NCBI RefSeq assembly: GCF_013408685.1
Contig: NZ_JACBZY010000001.1
Location: 1,178,001 to 1,242,000, forward strand
DNA: 64,000 nucleotides
Origin: Schumannella luteola
GTDB taxonomy: Bacteria > Actinomycetota > Actinomycetes > Actinomycetales > Microbacteriaceae
Reading direction: 5' to 3'
Shown here in pieces: positions 17,299 through 26,251 of the stretch (its first letter is position 1; every line of letters starts with the position of its first letter). Made by a program: the position numbers and the translations under genes. The notes below the pieces were generated by a model. The model was not told the DNA's origin. It ran no database searches and saw only the letters and a program-made list of their open reading frames with translations.

Positions 17299-19623
17299 TC
17301 AGACAGAACCGACGGAGATGGCGTCGATCGACACGACACCCGGCGATCCTGTCGGGTCGAGCCGCAGCTGCTTGATCGTGCCGGTCCAGTTCGGATTGGT
17401 GCCCATGTCGACGGTGTAGTCGGTGTACCCGGTGGCGTTGACCGCCGAGGTGAAGGTGACCACCTTGTCGCCGCTGAAGGCGGGGCTCGACGCCGTGGTG
17501 AAGTAGATCGCTCCGGCCGGGTCGCTCGTCTGGTTCTTCATCCGCAGGTGGAGGTAGCGGTTGCTGCTCGCGAGCGCGAGGTCGTCCTGCGACAGGATGT
17601 ACGGATCCGTGCCGGCGGATGTCAGCGTCAACGCTCCTCCGGTGACTTCGGCGGCGGAGAGCTGGTTCCACGCGTTCTGGTTCCACGCCTCGAAGTCCGT
17701 CGGGGTGGTGAAGTTCCAGGCGTACGGCGTCGTCGAGCTCGTATACGCGATCGACGGCGTCCAGCTCGCCGTGTCGTAGCTGTTGTCGGCTCCGTTCGCG
17801 CCGACGATGAAGTACAGCTTGTCACCCGCCGCGACCGCGATGCTGTCGCGATTCGTGGTGACCCCGACTCCGTCGGTGCCCGCGATCACCTGCGGCCCGC
17901 CACTGGTGGGCCACACCTGCGTCGCGGAACCGCCCGTGATCTTGACGATCGATCCGGTGACGCCGTTGCCGCCGCTGACGCCGTTGCCGGTGTCGGACTT
18001 GAGCAGGCGTCCGCGGATGCTCACGGTCCCGCTGTAGGGGGCTGTCCAGACTCGCGCGACGTCGCCGCCCGAGAGCGGTGCCATGCCCGACGGACCCACG
18101 TACTGGCCTGCGGTGCGCTGCCAGGTGCCGCCGAAAGGCGAGGCGGTGAAGGTCGGCAGATCGGTCCAGCCGCCGCCGGAGAGGTAGCGGTAGCTCCACT
18201 GGTTCGCGCCCTGGGTTCCGCTGAACTGCGCAGCGGCGAAGTTCCCGGGCGAGGTGACCGCCGTGTTGTTCGTCAGCACGAGATCGCCGATGCGGTCGCC
18301 GCCGAGGAAGTTCTTGTTCGGCTCGGTGTAGAGGTTGTCCGACACCGGCCCGCTCGGCGCCGAGCTCGTGCCCCCTTGATGGATCGAGGCATCGGAGCCG
18401 GTCGCGTTGGTCTTCGCCCAGTTGTTGTGCGCGAAGGTGTTGCCGTCGATCTCCGTCGTCACCACATCCAGTGGCGAATTGGGGAAGGCCGGGTCCGGCG
18501 GGTGGATGCCGAGCATCTCGACGCCCGGGCCGGCGTTCCCGGCGAAGTAGTTGTTGCGCAACTTCACGTTCTTCTCGAAGTACTCGAAGTCGATCGCGGT
18601 CTGGTCGTTCGAACCGGTCGCCGGGGTGCCGACGAAGGAGTTGTTGACGAAGGTGAGGTCGTTCACCATGCCGATGAACACCTGTGCGGTCCCGGAGTTC
18701 GTGTGGCACGCCGCGCCTCGGAAGAACGACGAGTCGCGCACGACCGCTCGCGTCACGCCGACGAAGCGGAAGGCGTCGGAGCATCCGAGACCCGCGGCCT
18801 GATAGGCCGCTCCGGCATGGCCGTCGTCGTCGGAGATCGCGAGCTGCGACACCGTGATGTCCTGCAGCGGGAAGGTGCCCGACTGCTTGTGGTCCGGTCC
18901 TTCGTTCGTGGCGGAGAACGCGAGGGTATTGATGTTGTGCGTCCCGCTGATCGCCGTCGCGGTGATCCCCTTCGCGGCGTAATCCGAGGAGGCGGTGAGC
19001 GCCAGCGCCGGATCGACGGTCACGAGGATGCCGGCGGAGAGCACGATGTTGTTCGCCGCGGCCCACGGATCCACGGGTGCGCCCGGGAAGTTCGGGTAGC
19101 CGGTGCTGTGCACGGCCCAGATGCCCTTGTTGTCGTGCGTGGTGATGTCCGTCAGCCGCAACCCCTGATGGCCTTTGGTCGAGTAGTAGACCAGGATGCC
19201 GGCGGCCGCGTTCCCCACCTCGAGGTGCTCGACGGCCCAGTAGTCGGGGTTCGTGAGCTTCACCGACAGGTCGTTGTCGCCCTGGCTCCGCAGGATCTTG
19301 GGGTTCGCGCCGGTGCCGTAGGCGCCCAGCGTGATCCATGCGTTCGCGGTGCCGGTGCCGCTGACCGAGAGCTGCTGGTTCCAGCTCGCGCCGCGGGCCA
19401 GCAGGATCGAGTCGCCGGCCGAGAAGGGCCCGTGGGCGTTCGCCGGGGTGAAGCTGCACCACGGCTGTGTCTGCGTGGCAGGGCCCGAGTCGGAGCAGCT
19501 CGATCCGGGTCGGCTGTCGATGTAGTAGGCGGTGCTCGCGGCTGACGCCGGGATCGGCGTCAGGGTCGCCGCGATCGCGAGCGCGATCCCGGCGAGAACC
19601 GCACCTCGTTGTGCGTGTCGCAT
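17299..19623 (-). CDS. Secreted right-handed beta-helix protein (polysaccharide lyase/hydrolase-like)
   Basis: A 774-residue exported protein. A signal peptide with an Ala-x-Ala end (about 1-28, PIPASAAS) leads into a parallel beta-helix (about 35-480): repeated short strands rich in Asn ladders such as VKLRNNYFAGNAG, LTFVNNSFVG and LVLTNNTAV. Such folds are typical of pectate lyases and other glycan-cleaving enzymes. The C-terminal part (about 480-774) looks like beta-sandwich carbohydrate-binding modules. No catalytic residues can be assigned with certainty. ATG 19623 has AGAAGGAC upstream. Operator A3 (19744) links it to locus A; it probably opens a complex plant or exopolysaccharide substrate outside the cell. 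Confidence 0.78.
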   Translation of the reverse strand: MRHAQRGAVLAGIALAIAATLTPIPASAASTAYYIDSRPGSSCSDSGPATQTQPWCSFTPANAHGPFSAGDSILLARGASWNQQLSVSGTGTANAWITLGAYGTGANPKILRSQGDNDLSVKLTNPDYWAVEHLEVGNAAAGILVYYSTKGHQGLRLTDITTHDNKGIWAVHSTGYPNFPGAPVDPWAAANNIVLSAGILVTVDPALALTASSDYAAKGITATAISGTHNINTLAFSATNEGPDHKQSGTFPLQDITVSQLAISDDDGHAGAAYQAAGLGCSDAFRFVGVTRAVVRDSSFFRGAACHTNSGTAQVFIGMVNDLTFVNNSFVGTPATGSNDQTAIDFEYFEKNVKLRNNYFAGNAGPGVEMLGIHPPDPAFPNSPLDVVTTEIDGNTFAHNNWAKTNATGSDASIHQGGTSSAPSGPVSDNLYTEPNKNFLGGDRIGDLVLTNNTAVTSPGNFAAAQFSGTQGANQWSYRYLSGGGWTDLPTFTASPFGGTWQRTAGQYVGPSGMAPLSGGDVARVWTAPYSGTVSIRGRLLKSDTGNGVSGGNGVTGSIVKITGGSATQVWPTSGGPQVIAGTDGVGVTTNRDSIAVAAGDKLYFIVGANGADNSYDTASWTPSIAYTSSTTPYAWNFTTPTDFEAWNQNAWNQLSAAEVTGGALTLTSAGTDPYILSQDDLALASSNRYLHLRMKNQTSDPAGAIYFTTASSPAFSGDKVVTFTSAVNATGYTDYTVDMGTNPNWTGTIKQLRLDPTGSPGVVSIDAISVGSV

Positions 19624-19928
19624 CGTCGTCCTTCTCTCGTCGACGGGCGGATCCCCGAATCGGATCGGTCCGAACGCGTCTCGGCGTCGAGGGCCGCCAC
19701 CGTCATGGCGACCTCACCGTACGACATTTTTCGCTTCCGCGGTATAACGTTTCATTAAGTTCCAGCGCTGATAAGTCAGGCCTGGAAGATCTCGATGGAC
19801 TCGGTTCGTTGTAACGGTTCACTCGAGTGATCTGAACGTCGAATCTCAGGTGCTCAGTCGGAGGCGGGTCAACGAACGGCGAGCGTGGGTCGGCGCGCGC
19901 CATCGAAGGACTCCCGCGGACGCGACCC
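19624..19928. other. Intergenic region with operator A3
   Basis: A 305-bp stretch without a gene. It holds operator A3 (19744-19754), a weaker GTAACGGTTCA (19811-19821) and a perfect 12-bp palindrome TCACTCGAGTGA (19819-19830). The last may belong to another regulator or be chance. Confidence 0.5.
19744..19754. promoter_or_regulatory. Putative LacI-type operator A3 (ATAACGTTTCA)
   Basis: Exact match to sites A1 and A2, about 120 bp before the start of the secreted beta-helix gene, in GGTATAACGTTTCATT context. Confidence 0.6.
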
Positions 19929-20783
19929 CTACCGGGCTGAGGCGGCCAGTGCCGGGGCGGCCACGTCTGCGGCGAATCGGTCGAAATCGATCGGATCGCG
20001 CCCGAGCACGGTCCGGATGTCCGTGCTGACGCGCGCCGCTTCACCGGCGGCGTAGTGCGCGTAGTCCTCGACGAGGCCGTCGACCTGCCAGTCCGGGATG
20101 GCTCCGCGCAGCGCGTCGGCGAACTCGGTCGGCGGCACGTCCTCGAAGCGGATACGAGTCCGGGTGGCCGCGGACAGCGCGTCCGCCATCGCGGCGTGGG
20201 TGAGAGCGGTGGGCCCCGTCAGGTCGATCGTTCCGAGCGGCTCCCCGGTCAGCGCGGCCGCGCCGACGGCGCCGATATCGCGCACATCGACGGCACTGAC
20301 CGCGGCGTCGCCGATCGGAGCGGCCAGCACGCCGCTCCTCAGCTGGTCACCGAACAGCAGCAGTCCCTGCATGAACAGGTTCGGGCGCAGCACGCTCGCG
20401 GCGATCCCGCTCGAGGCGAGGTGCTCTTCGACGGCTGCGTGGTACCGCAGGAACCGCACCGGCGAATCCGTCGCCGCGGCGAACTGCGAGAGCAGCACGA
20501 TGTGCTCGACTCCGGCGGTCGAGGCGGCATCGATGAACCGGCGCTGCTGAGACTCGGCGCCCTCGGTCGACGGCGTGACGAGGAACGCCGCGCGGATGCC
20601 GTCGAAGGCGGAGGCGAGCGCGGCGGTGTCGTCGAGATCGGCCCGCACGTGGATGCCGCCCGCGGGGAGCTCCAGGTGCTCCCTCCTGCTGATCGCACGG
20701 TAGGAGGCGCCCGTCTCGGACAGCGCGGTCGCGATCGCGCCGCCCGTCGATCCGGATGCGCCGGTGAGGAGGATGTCGGTCAT
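19929..20783 (-). CDS. NmrA/QOR2-like NAD(P)-binding reductase
   Basis: A 284-residue atypical short-chain dehydrogenase of the NmrA/quinone-reductase-2 type. A TGASGSTGGAIA nucleotide-binding loop stands at residues 7-18; HIVLLSQFAA and SVLRPNLFMQGLL are typical of the family. There is no classical Tyr-x-x-x-Lys pair. ATG 20783 has AGGAAGG 6 bases upstream. It lies 32 bp behind the amidohydrolase gene on the same strand, so the pair is probably one operon. Family members reduce quinones or act as redox sensors; the substrate is unknown here. Confidence 0.83.
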   Translation of the reverse strand: MTDILLTGASGSTGGAIATALSETGASYRAISRREHLELPAGGIHVRADLDDTAALASAFDGIRAAFLVTPSTEGAESQQRRFIDAASTAGVEHIVLLSQFAAATDSPVRFLRYHAAVEEHLASSGIAASVLRPNLFMQGLLLFGDQLRSGVLAAPIGDAAVSAVDVRDIGAVGAAALTGEPLGTIDLTGPTALTHAAMADALSAATRTRIRFEDVPPTEFADALRGAIPDWQVDGLVEDYAHYAAGEAARVSTDIRTVLGRDPIDFDRFAADVAAPALAASAR

Positions 20784-20815
20784 GATTCGCCTTCCTGATC
20801 GGGTTCGGGTGGGAG

Positions 20816-21853
20816 TCAGCGCCGGCTTTCGGCTTCCCCGGGCGGGAGATCGCGCAGGCGGTACAGCCGTTGCGCGTTGCCGCCCCGGAACGCGGTTCGG
20901 GCGTCGTCGTCGGGCAAGCACGTGAGCAGCTCGTCGAGGTCGGACGCGCTGGGGCGCTGGAACGGGTAGTCGGTCGAGTACACGATCCGATCGGGGGTCG
21001 TGATCTCGAGCGCGTGCCGCAGAAGCGTCGGGCTCATCATCCCCGAGTTGGTGATGACGACGTTGTCACGGACGTAGTCGGAGATCGAGCGATCGAGGCC
21101 GGCCGCCCTTGCGAGGCTGTTCGTGCGGTCGGACCAGAACGGCAGCAGTTCGCCCCAGTGTCCGAGGACGATCTGCAGGTCCGGATGGCGGTCGAAGGTG
21201 CCGCGGAGCATCAGCCGGAGAGCGGCGGTGGCCGCCTCGATGTGCCAGCCCCAGCCGAAGGTCGCGAGGCCGAGCGAGACGATGTCGTCGAACCCCGAGT
21301 AGGAGTCGGCGCGGGTCCCCGCCGGAGCGATCTGCGGATGGATCGACACGGGGGTGCCGAGCTGGGTGGCCGCATCCCAGAAGCCGTCGTACGCGGGGTC
21401 GTCGAGCGCGCGGTCGCCGATGCGGCCGTGGACCATCACCCCCACCGCACCGGCGGCGACCGCGCGTTCGAGTTCGGCGACGACGGCGTCGGGTGCGGCG
21501 AGAGGCAACGAGGCGAGGGCGCGGAGCCGGTCCGGGTGCGCACGGACTGCGTCCGTGACGGCGTCGTTGACGGCGCGGCTCATCGCGATCGCCTCGGCCG
21601 GCGCAAGCGGGCCGATTCCGGGTGGGGTGAGCGACACCAGTGCCAGATCGACCCCGGCGGCGTCCATCGCCGCGACCCGGCCGGCGCCGAGGTCCGTCAG
21701 ACGCGAGGACTCGTCGCCGCGGTGGTTCAGCACGAGGCTCTCGTCGCGCAGCGAGTCGGGCAGGCGCCCGAGCGCGTCCTCCAGCCACCCGGGCATCCAG
21801 TGCTCCTCGACGGCGATCGTCGTCGCGCGGGGGTTCGCATCCGTGCTCGTCAT
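20816..21853 (-). CDS. Amidohydrolase family protein (ACMSD-like decarboxylase/hydrolase)
   Basis: A 345-residue metal-dependent TIM-barrel enzyme of the amidohydrolase 2 family, which includes aminocarboxymuconate-semialdehyde decarboxylase and aromatic-acid decarboxylases. Seen are the N-terminal VEEHWM metal-binding segment, SIHPQIAP, IVLGHWGELLPFW and VYSTDYPFQRP near the C-terminus, which carry the expected His and Asp ligands. The usual N-terminal HxH reads EEHW here, as in several decarboxylases. ATG 21853 is chosen, with GGAGG very close upstream; an in-frame GTG at 21901 is the alternative. First gene of an operon with the NmrA-like reductase. Aromatic catabolism is plausible but not shown. 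Confidence 0.83.
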   Translation of the reverse strand: MTSTDANPRATTIAVEEHWMPGWLEDALGRLPDSLRDESLVLNHRGDESSRLTDLGAGRVAAMDAAGVDLALVSLTPPGIGPLAPAEAIAMSRAVNDAVTDAVRAHPDRLRALASLPLAAPDAVVAELERAVAAGAVGVMVHGRIGDRALDDPAYDGFWDAATQLGTPVSIHPQIAPAGTRADSYSGFDDIVSLGLATFGWGWHIEAATAALRLMLRGTFDRHPDLQIVLGHWGELLPFWSDRTNSLARAAGLDRSISDYVRDNVVITNSGMMSPTLLRHALEITTPDRIVYSTDYPFQRPSASDLDELLTCLPDDDARTAFRGGNAQRLYRLRDLPPGEAESRR

Positions 21854-21934
21854 GCCTCCACTCTGCTCGTTCCGAGTGCGACGCGCTGGCGTCAGTTCCA
21901 CCGGGCGTGAGGCTGACGTCGAGCACCCCGCTGC

Positions 21935-23188
21935 TCAGGCGATCCGGTGGTACTGGCTGCGGTCCCACGCGAGCGAGGCCATGATCTGCACGACCGCCGC
22001 CTGCTCGAGGGTGCTGATCCGGGTCGCGGGGTCCGGTGCGCCTCCGCCCGACGGTCCGAATCGGTACAGGCCCGTGGTCGCGTCGCGGTTGGCCCGCCAG
22101 ATCTGAGCCGCGTACTTCGCGACGGTGGCGCGATACCGCGGATCGTGCTGGACGGAGTCGAGCAGCAGCAGGTCGTCGAAGTACATCTCGTTGAACACGG
22201 CCGGCTGGGCGTAGAGGCGGTTCTCGGCCGTCCAGTAGTCGAGCGAGCCCCTCGCGGCGGCGGTCGCCCGTTGCAGCCACGCCGCGTCCGAAGTCGCCCG
22301 GTAGAGGATCGTCGCCGTGCCGATCATCGCTCCCGAGTTGTAGGTCCAGAGCGTCGTGTTGAGCGATCCGTCGTCGTCGCGGCTGTTCCAGTAGAGGCCG
22401 TCGGACTGCTTGAGGCAGCGCTCGTTCCAGTCGTAGAGCTGGGTGGCCCACGCCAGGTAGCCGGGGTCGCGCGTCTGCTCGTAGAGGTGGGCCGCGAGCT
22501 GCGCGCCGAGACCCGTGATGTTCGCGCCGCGGGTGGTGTTGGCGGGCGACGCGATCCAGTTCAGGCCCCCGGGGCAGGTGGCCGACGGATCGGTGTCCCA
22601 GCCGCGCAGCACGACGGAGAGCTGCGATCGCGCGTGCGTGAGGTCGGCGGGGTCGTTCGACCGCTGGAATCGCTGGAAGTACGAGAGCCCGATGATCGCG
22701 TTGTCGTCGTAGAAGACGTCGCCGCCCCCGCCGAGCGGCGGCGCCACGGCGGACTCGTAACCCGGGTAGCCCTCGGCGTCGAATCCGGCGTAGGACTGCA
22801 GGCTCGTGAAGCGCGCGGCGGCATCCGCGGCGTAACGAGGTCCGACTCCGGGGACGTCGGCGACATCCATCGCGGCCTCCGTCGCCTCGCGGAACGTCCA
22901 CAGGTACGAGTAGGGGTTCTCGCCGGGGAGGACGGGCGCGTTCTCGACGAACAGGCCGTGACCGGAGGAGTCGAGGAAGAGGTTCGACTGCAGGGCGTCG
23001 TAGGCGCCGGCCGCGCGATTCGCCCAGTCGGGGGCCGCGGCGCGCGCTCCGGGTGGGGTGTCGTCGGGTGCTGCGCTCTGCTTCGATGCGGCGTAGGCGG
23101 CGGGGGACGAGAGCGTCGCGAGGGCGAGCACTCCGATGGTCGTGACGGCGGTTCCAGCCCGGGCGGCGAATGTGACAGACGGACGCAT
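21935..23188 (-). CDS. Secreted GH76 alpha-1,6-mannanase
   Basis: A 417-residue exported glycoside hydrolase family 76 protein. A signal peptide (1 to about 33, ending AAYAAS) precedes an (alpha/alpha)6-barrel with the two adjacent catalytic aspartates Asp161-Asp162 in VFYDDNAIIGLS. Other family marks are YSYLWTFREATEAAMD, LYDWNERCL, WTYNSGAMIG and VFNEMYFDD. GH76 enzymes cut the alpha-1,6-linked mannan backbone of yeast and fungal walls. ATG 23188 has GAGGAG 5 bases upstream. A TTGACA/GATTGT promoter and a perfect 16-bp palindromic operator precede it, joining it to the mannan regulon. It supplies fragments to the importer of the same locus. Confidence 0.93.
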   Translation of the reverse strand: MRPSVTFAARAGTAVTTIGVLALATLSSPAAYAASKQSAAPDDTPPGARAAAPDWANRAAGAYDALQSNLFLDSSGHGLFVENAPVLPGENPYSYLWTFREATEAAMDVADVPGVGPRYAADAAARFTSLQSYAGFDAEGYPGYESAVAPPLGGGGDVFYDDNAIIGLSYFQRFQRSNDPADLTHARSQLSVVLRGWDTDPSATCPGGLNWIASPANTTRGANITGLGAQLAAHLYEQTRDPGYLAWATQLYDWNERCLKQSDGLYWNSRDDDGSLNTTLWTYNSGAMIGTATILYRATSDAAWLQRATAAARGSLDYWTAENRLYAQPAVFNEMYFDDLLLLDSVQHDPRYRATVAKYAAQIWRANRDATTGLYRFGPSGGGAPDPATRISTLEQAAVVQIMASLAWDRSQYHRIA

Positions 23189-23245
23189 CTGCGCTCCTCG
23201 GATCGTGCCCGCGTCGCTCGTCACGACGCCGGCGTCGGATTGCGT

Positions 23246-23261
23246 TTGTTAACGTTAACAA
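23246..23261. promoter_or_regulatory. Putative LacI operator B1 (TTGTTAACGTTAACAA)
   Basis: A perfect 16-bp palindrome centred on CG, overlapping the -10 box of the GH76 gene. Its core fits TGNTAWCGWTANCA, shared with four other sites in this locus. Confidence 0.72.
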
Positions 23262-23287
23262 TCGTTCCGCGATCGCGCTAGTGTCAA
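23258..23287 (-). promoter_or_regulatory. Putative GH76 promoter
   Basis: On the minus strand, TTGACA (23287-23282) and GATTGT (23263-23258) are separated by 18 bp. The -35 box is a perfect consensus. Operator B1 covers the -10 box and the start site. Confidence 0.6.
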
Positions 23288-23399
23288 GGCGCGACGCGAA
23301 CCCGCTGAGCGACGCGATCGTCCCCGCGTCTCAGGTCGTGCCGTCCGATGCCCGAGCTCGGACGGCACGACGGAGATCCCGACGACTGGAGGAGCCAGA

Positions 23400-24287
23400 G
23401 TGACCGACCGTCCCGCCGCCGGAGTCATGGACATCGGAGGATCGCACTCGACCGCCGCCCTGATCGGAGGAGGCCCCGCCGCGCCGGACATCCTGGCGAG
23501 AGCAGAAGGGCACGTGGATGCGGCCGCCGGGCCCGACGACCTGCTGCGCGCCATGGTCGCGCCGGCCGTCGCCCTCGACGTGCCCGATCTGCCCTGGATG
23601 ATCGCCCTGCCCGGGCCGTTCGACTATCCGCGCGGCGTCGGCGATTTCGCCGGGGTCGGCAAGTTCGATGCCATCGCCGGGGTGCCGCTGGCGCGTCCGT
23701 TCGCGACGCTGCTGCGCACGGACGCGCGGCGCATCCGATTCATCAACGATGCCGCCGCCTTCGCCATCGGGGAGTGGTCTGCCGATGCCCGCAGAGCCGC
23801 CCGATTCGTCGGGATCACGCTCGGAACCGGCGTCGGCTCGGCGTTCCTGCGCGACGGCCGCCCGGTCGAGTCGGGCCCGGGTGTGCCGCCCTCGGGATGG
23901 GTGCACCTGCTCGAGGTCGACGGCGAGCCGCTCGAGACCCGGGTGTCGACCGCCGCGATCATCGCCGACCACCTCGAGCGCACCGGGCGGCGCCGCACGG
24001 TGGCCGAGGTCGCCGACGCCGCGCGCTCGGGCGATCCGGTCGCGAGCGCCGTCTGGCGTCGCGCCATGACGACGCTCGGCGAGGTGCTAGCCCCGTCGCT
24101 GGCGGCGTTCGGCGCCGACGAGCTCGTGATCGGCGGCGGGATGTCGCGTTCGTGGGATCTCATCGACGAGCCGCTGCGCGCGGCGCTCACCGCGGCGCCG
24201 GAACTCGTCGACCTGATCCTGCGACCCGCGGAGCGCCGCGACGACGCGGCCCTGCTCGGGGCGGCGATCGCCGCGACCCGCGACTGA
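23400..24287 (+). CDS. ROK family sugar kinase-like protein
   Basis: A 295-residue ROK-fold protein, shorter than typical glucokinases. The phosphate-binding DIGGSH loop (11-16), the FINDAAAFAIGEW active-site segment with its catalytic Asp, and LGTGVGSAFL are present, so phosphotransfer to a hexose is plausible. The cysteine-rich zinc motif CxCGxxGC of most ROK kinases is absent; the protein has no cysteine at all. The GTG start 23400 has GGAGGAG upstream. It sits between the GH76 gene and the isomerase-like gene, convergent to the latter by 17 bp. Likely role: phosphorylating mannose or a related sugar (inference from context). Confidence 0.8.
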   Translation: MTDRPAAGVMDIGGSHSTAALIGGGPAAPDILARAEGHVDAAAGPDDLLRAMVAPAVALDVPDLPWMIALPGPFDYPRGVGDFAGVGKFDAIAGVPLARPFATLLRTDARRIRFINDAAAFAIGEWSADARRAARFVGITLGTGVGSAFLRDGRPVESGPGVPPSGWVHLLEVDGEPLETRVSTAAIIADHLERTGRRRTVAEVADAARSGDPVASAVWRRAMTTLGEVLAPSLAAFGADELVIGGGMSRSWDLIDEPLRAALTAAPELVDLILRPAERRDDAALLGAAIAATRD

Positions 24288-24303
24288 TCGCCGCCCCGCC
24301 GGG

Positions 24304-26112
24304 TCAGTCGCGCACCACGGTCGCCGTCGTCCTCGCGGTCGTCGTCTCGGTCGCGCGCACGGACGCCTTCAGCGTCGCGAGTCGCTGCCCCTCCCCGGCG
24401 CCGTGGGGGCGGATCGTGTAGCGGCCGACCGCGGCCGGCACGATGAACGTCTCGGCGTAGTGCACCACGAAGGGCTCGAACGCCGCTTCGGGGCTCTCGA
24501 CGATCGCCTCCGCGCCCTCGACGAGGTTGAGCACGTTGACGGTGCCGCGGGTGTCGTGCGGCACGACGTCGGTGAACCAGTGCCGGCGCGTCTCGATGAA
24601 CTCGAGCTCGTGCAGCCCGGTGCGCTCCTCGACCCAGCCGTCGCCGCGGGCGACCTCCGTGGTCTGCGCGACGAGGTTGTCGCGCGTCCACTGCGTGTCG
24701 CGATCCCACTGGATGTTGTTCAGCGCGTGCTCCAGGTGCACGGGGCGCGGGATGCCGTCGAGTCCGACCCGGCCCCAGTCCCACATCTTGAAGGTGAAGA
24801 TGTACGGCGTCGCCGAGATCTCGAGCACCATCGAATCGGCGCCCGAGCAGTGCACGGTGCCGGCGGGGATGGCGAAGTGGTCGTGCTTCTGCGCCGGGAA
24901 GGTGTTGACGAAGTCGGTCGCTGCGAACTCGGGGCCGCCGGCCGCCGCCGTGCGCAGGGCCGCGGCCATCTGCTCGGGCTCGACGTCGTCGCGCAGGCCC
25001 AGGTACACCTCGGCGCCCTCGCCGGCATCCATCAGGTAGTAGCTCTCGTCTTGCGTGTAGGTCATGCCGAAGACGTCGGAGATGTAGTCGGTCAGCGGAT
25101 GCACCTGCAGCGAGAGGTTGCCGCCGGCCATCGTGTCGAGGAAGTCGAAGCGGATGGGGAACTCGGCGCCGAAGCGGGCGAAGGTCAGCTCACCCAGCAG
25201 CTCGCGCGGATGCGCGAACACGAGGTCGAGCGCGGGCAGCTCGATCGTCGTCTCGCCGACGCGCAGCAGCAGGCTGTTCTCCTCGGGCACGCAGTCGAAG
25301 CACCAGGCCAGGTTGCCGTCGGCCGGCAGGTCGAAGACTTCCTGCATCCAGTGGCCGCCCCAGACGCCGGGGTCGAAGAAGGGGACGACCCGGAACGGCT
25401 GCGCCGCCGCCGTGCTCAGCCCGAGGCGGAAGGTGCTGGCCGTGATCAGCTTCGCGTGGTCGAGGTCGATCGTCGTGTCGAGCACGTAGTCGAGGCGGGG
25501 GAAGAGAGCGCGCTTGTGCCGGTCGGCGACGCGCCACTCGACGAAGAAGCCGCGCTTGACCTTGCGCAGCGCATCTTCGTCGCCGTTGTCGCAGCGCCAG
25601 TTCGGCGCTCCGGCACGCTGCCGGGTCTGGATCTCCCAGCGCGGCATGTCGGCCAGCACGACGGTGCGGAAGTCGCAGGGGACGAGGGCGGCACCCCAGC
25701 CGACGACGATGACCCGGCGGTCGGCGGCGCGGATCCGATCCGCGACCGCGGCGAGCCGCTCGGGGTCGTAGAAGTCGGGGAGGCGCTGATGGCCCATGAC
25801 CCCGAAGACCCGGTCGTCGGTCAGATTCGCGCTGATCAGCTCGTCGATGCGCTCGATCGGCAGCGCGGCGGCGTCTTCGACGTCGATGACGAGGGCGTCG
25901 GGCAGCGCGGCGCGGGCGGCGGCGATGATGGCGGGGATGTCGGCGCCCGGGTAGGCGTCGATGGCGAGCGCCGCGCCGGGGCCCTCGAAACTCGCGCCGA
26001 GTTCGGCCCAGACGTCGGCGCCGCTCCAGACAGGCTCGGTCGACGGCAGGTCGATGGCCGGCTGCGTGTCGTACGACCCCTTCGGCACGCCTCGAGGCAG
26101 GTATCTCGTCAC
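24304..26112 (-). CDS. Class I mannose-6-phosphate isomerase-like protein with long N-terminal domain
   Basis: A 602-residue cytoplasmic protein. The C-terminal two thirds are a cupin-type class I phosphomannose isomerase: GNLSLQVHPLTDYISD supplies the Gln/His metal ligands, HDHFAIPAGTVHCSG and MVLEISATPYIF continue the fold. The N-terminal ~200 residues resemble the P-loop-like domain found in the long form of this isomerase (ALVIDVEDAAALP, RVIVVGWGAALVP). It converts mannose-6-phosphate to fructose-6-phosphate in the family. GTG 26112 is chosen, with GGAG 8 bases upstream; a longer open frame reaches 26205 but overlaps the operator and promoter. It is the step that feeds imported mannose into glycolysis. 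Confidence 0.82.
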   Translation of the reverse strand: MTRYLPRGVPKGSYDTQPAIDLPSTEPVWSGADVWAELGASFEGPGAALAIDAYPGADIPAIIAAARAALPDALVIDVEDAAALPIERIDELISANLTDDRVFGVMGHQRLPDFYDPERLAAVADRIRAADRRVIVVGWGAALVPCDFRTVVLADMPRWEIQTRQRAGAPNWRCDNGDEDALRKVKRGFFVEWRVADRHKRALFPRLDYVLDTTIDLDHAKLITASTFRLGLSTAAAQPFRVVPFFDPGVWGGHWMQEVFDLPADGNLAWCFDCVPEENSLLLRVGETTIELPALDLVFAHPRELLGELTFARFGAEFPIRFDFLDTMAGGNLSLQVHPLTDYISDVFGMTYTQDESYYLMDAGEGAEVYLGLRDDVEPEQMAAALRTAAAGGPEFAATDFVNTFPAQKHDHFAIPAGTVHCSGADSMVLEISATPYIFTFKMWDWGRVGLDGIPRPVHLEHALNNIQWDRDTQWTRDNLVAQTTEVARGDGWVEERTGLHELEFIETRRHWFTDVVPHDTRGTVNVLNLVEGAEAIVESPEAAFEPFVVHYAETFIVPAAVGRYTIRPHGAGEGQRLATLKASVRATETTTARTTATVVRD

Positions 26113-26173
26113 TGGCGGCACTCCGTTCGCTCGGTGGCGGCGGTGTTCGAGCCGTGTGGCGTCCGCGCCGATT

Positions 26174-26185
26174 GATAACGTTATC
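26174..26185. promoter_or_regulatory. Putative LacI operator B2 (GATAACGTTATC)
   Basis: A perfect 12-bp palindrome centred on CG, 61 bp before the isomerase-like start and overlapping its -10 box. Confidence 0.72.
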
Positions 26186-26205
26186 TCGGATCGGCGCGGG
26201 CGCAA
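26178..26205 (-). promoter_or_regulatory. Putative promoter of isomerase-like gene
   Basis: On the minus strand TTGCGC (26205-26200) and TAACGT (26183-26178) are spaced by 16 bp; the -10 box lies inside operator B2. Confidence 0.5.
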
Positions 26206-26251
26206 GCCACCCGACCGGGCGAGTGCCCCGGCGGGCGTCGGATCGACCGGC

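Noticed and set aside
19811-19821. GTAACGGTTCA as a fourth locus A operator
   Set aside because: It differs from ATAACGTTTCA at the core CGTT, losing the AACGTT dyad, so it is not counted.
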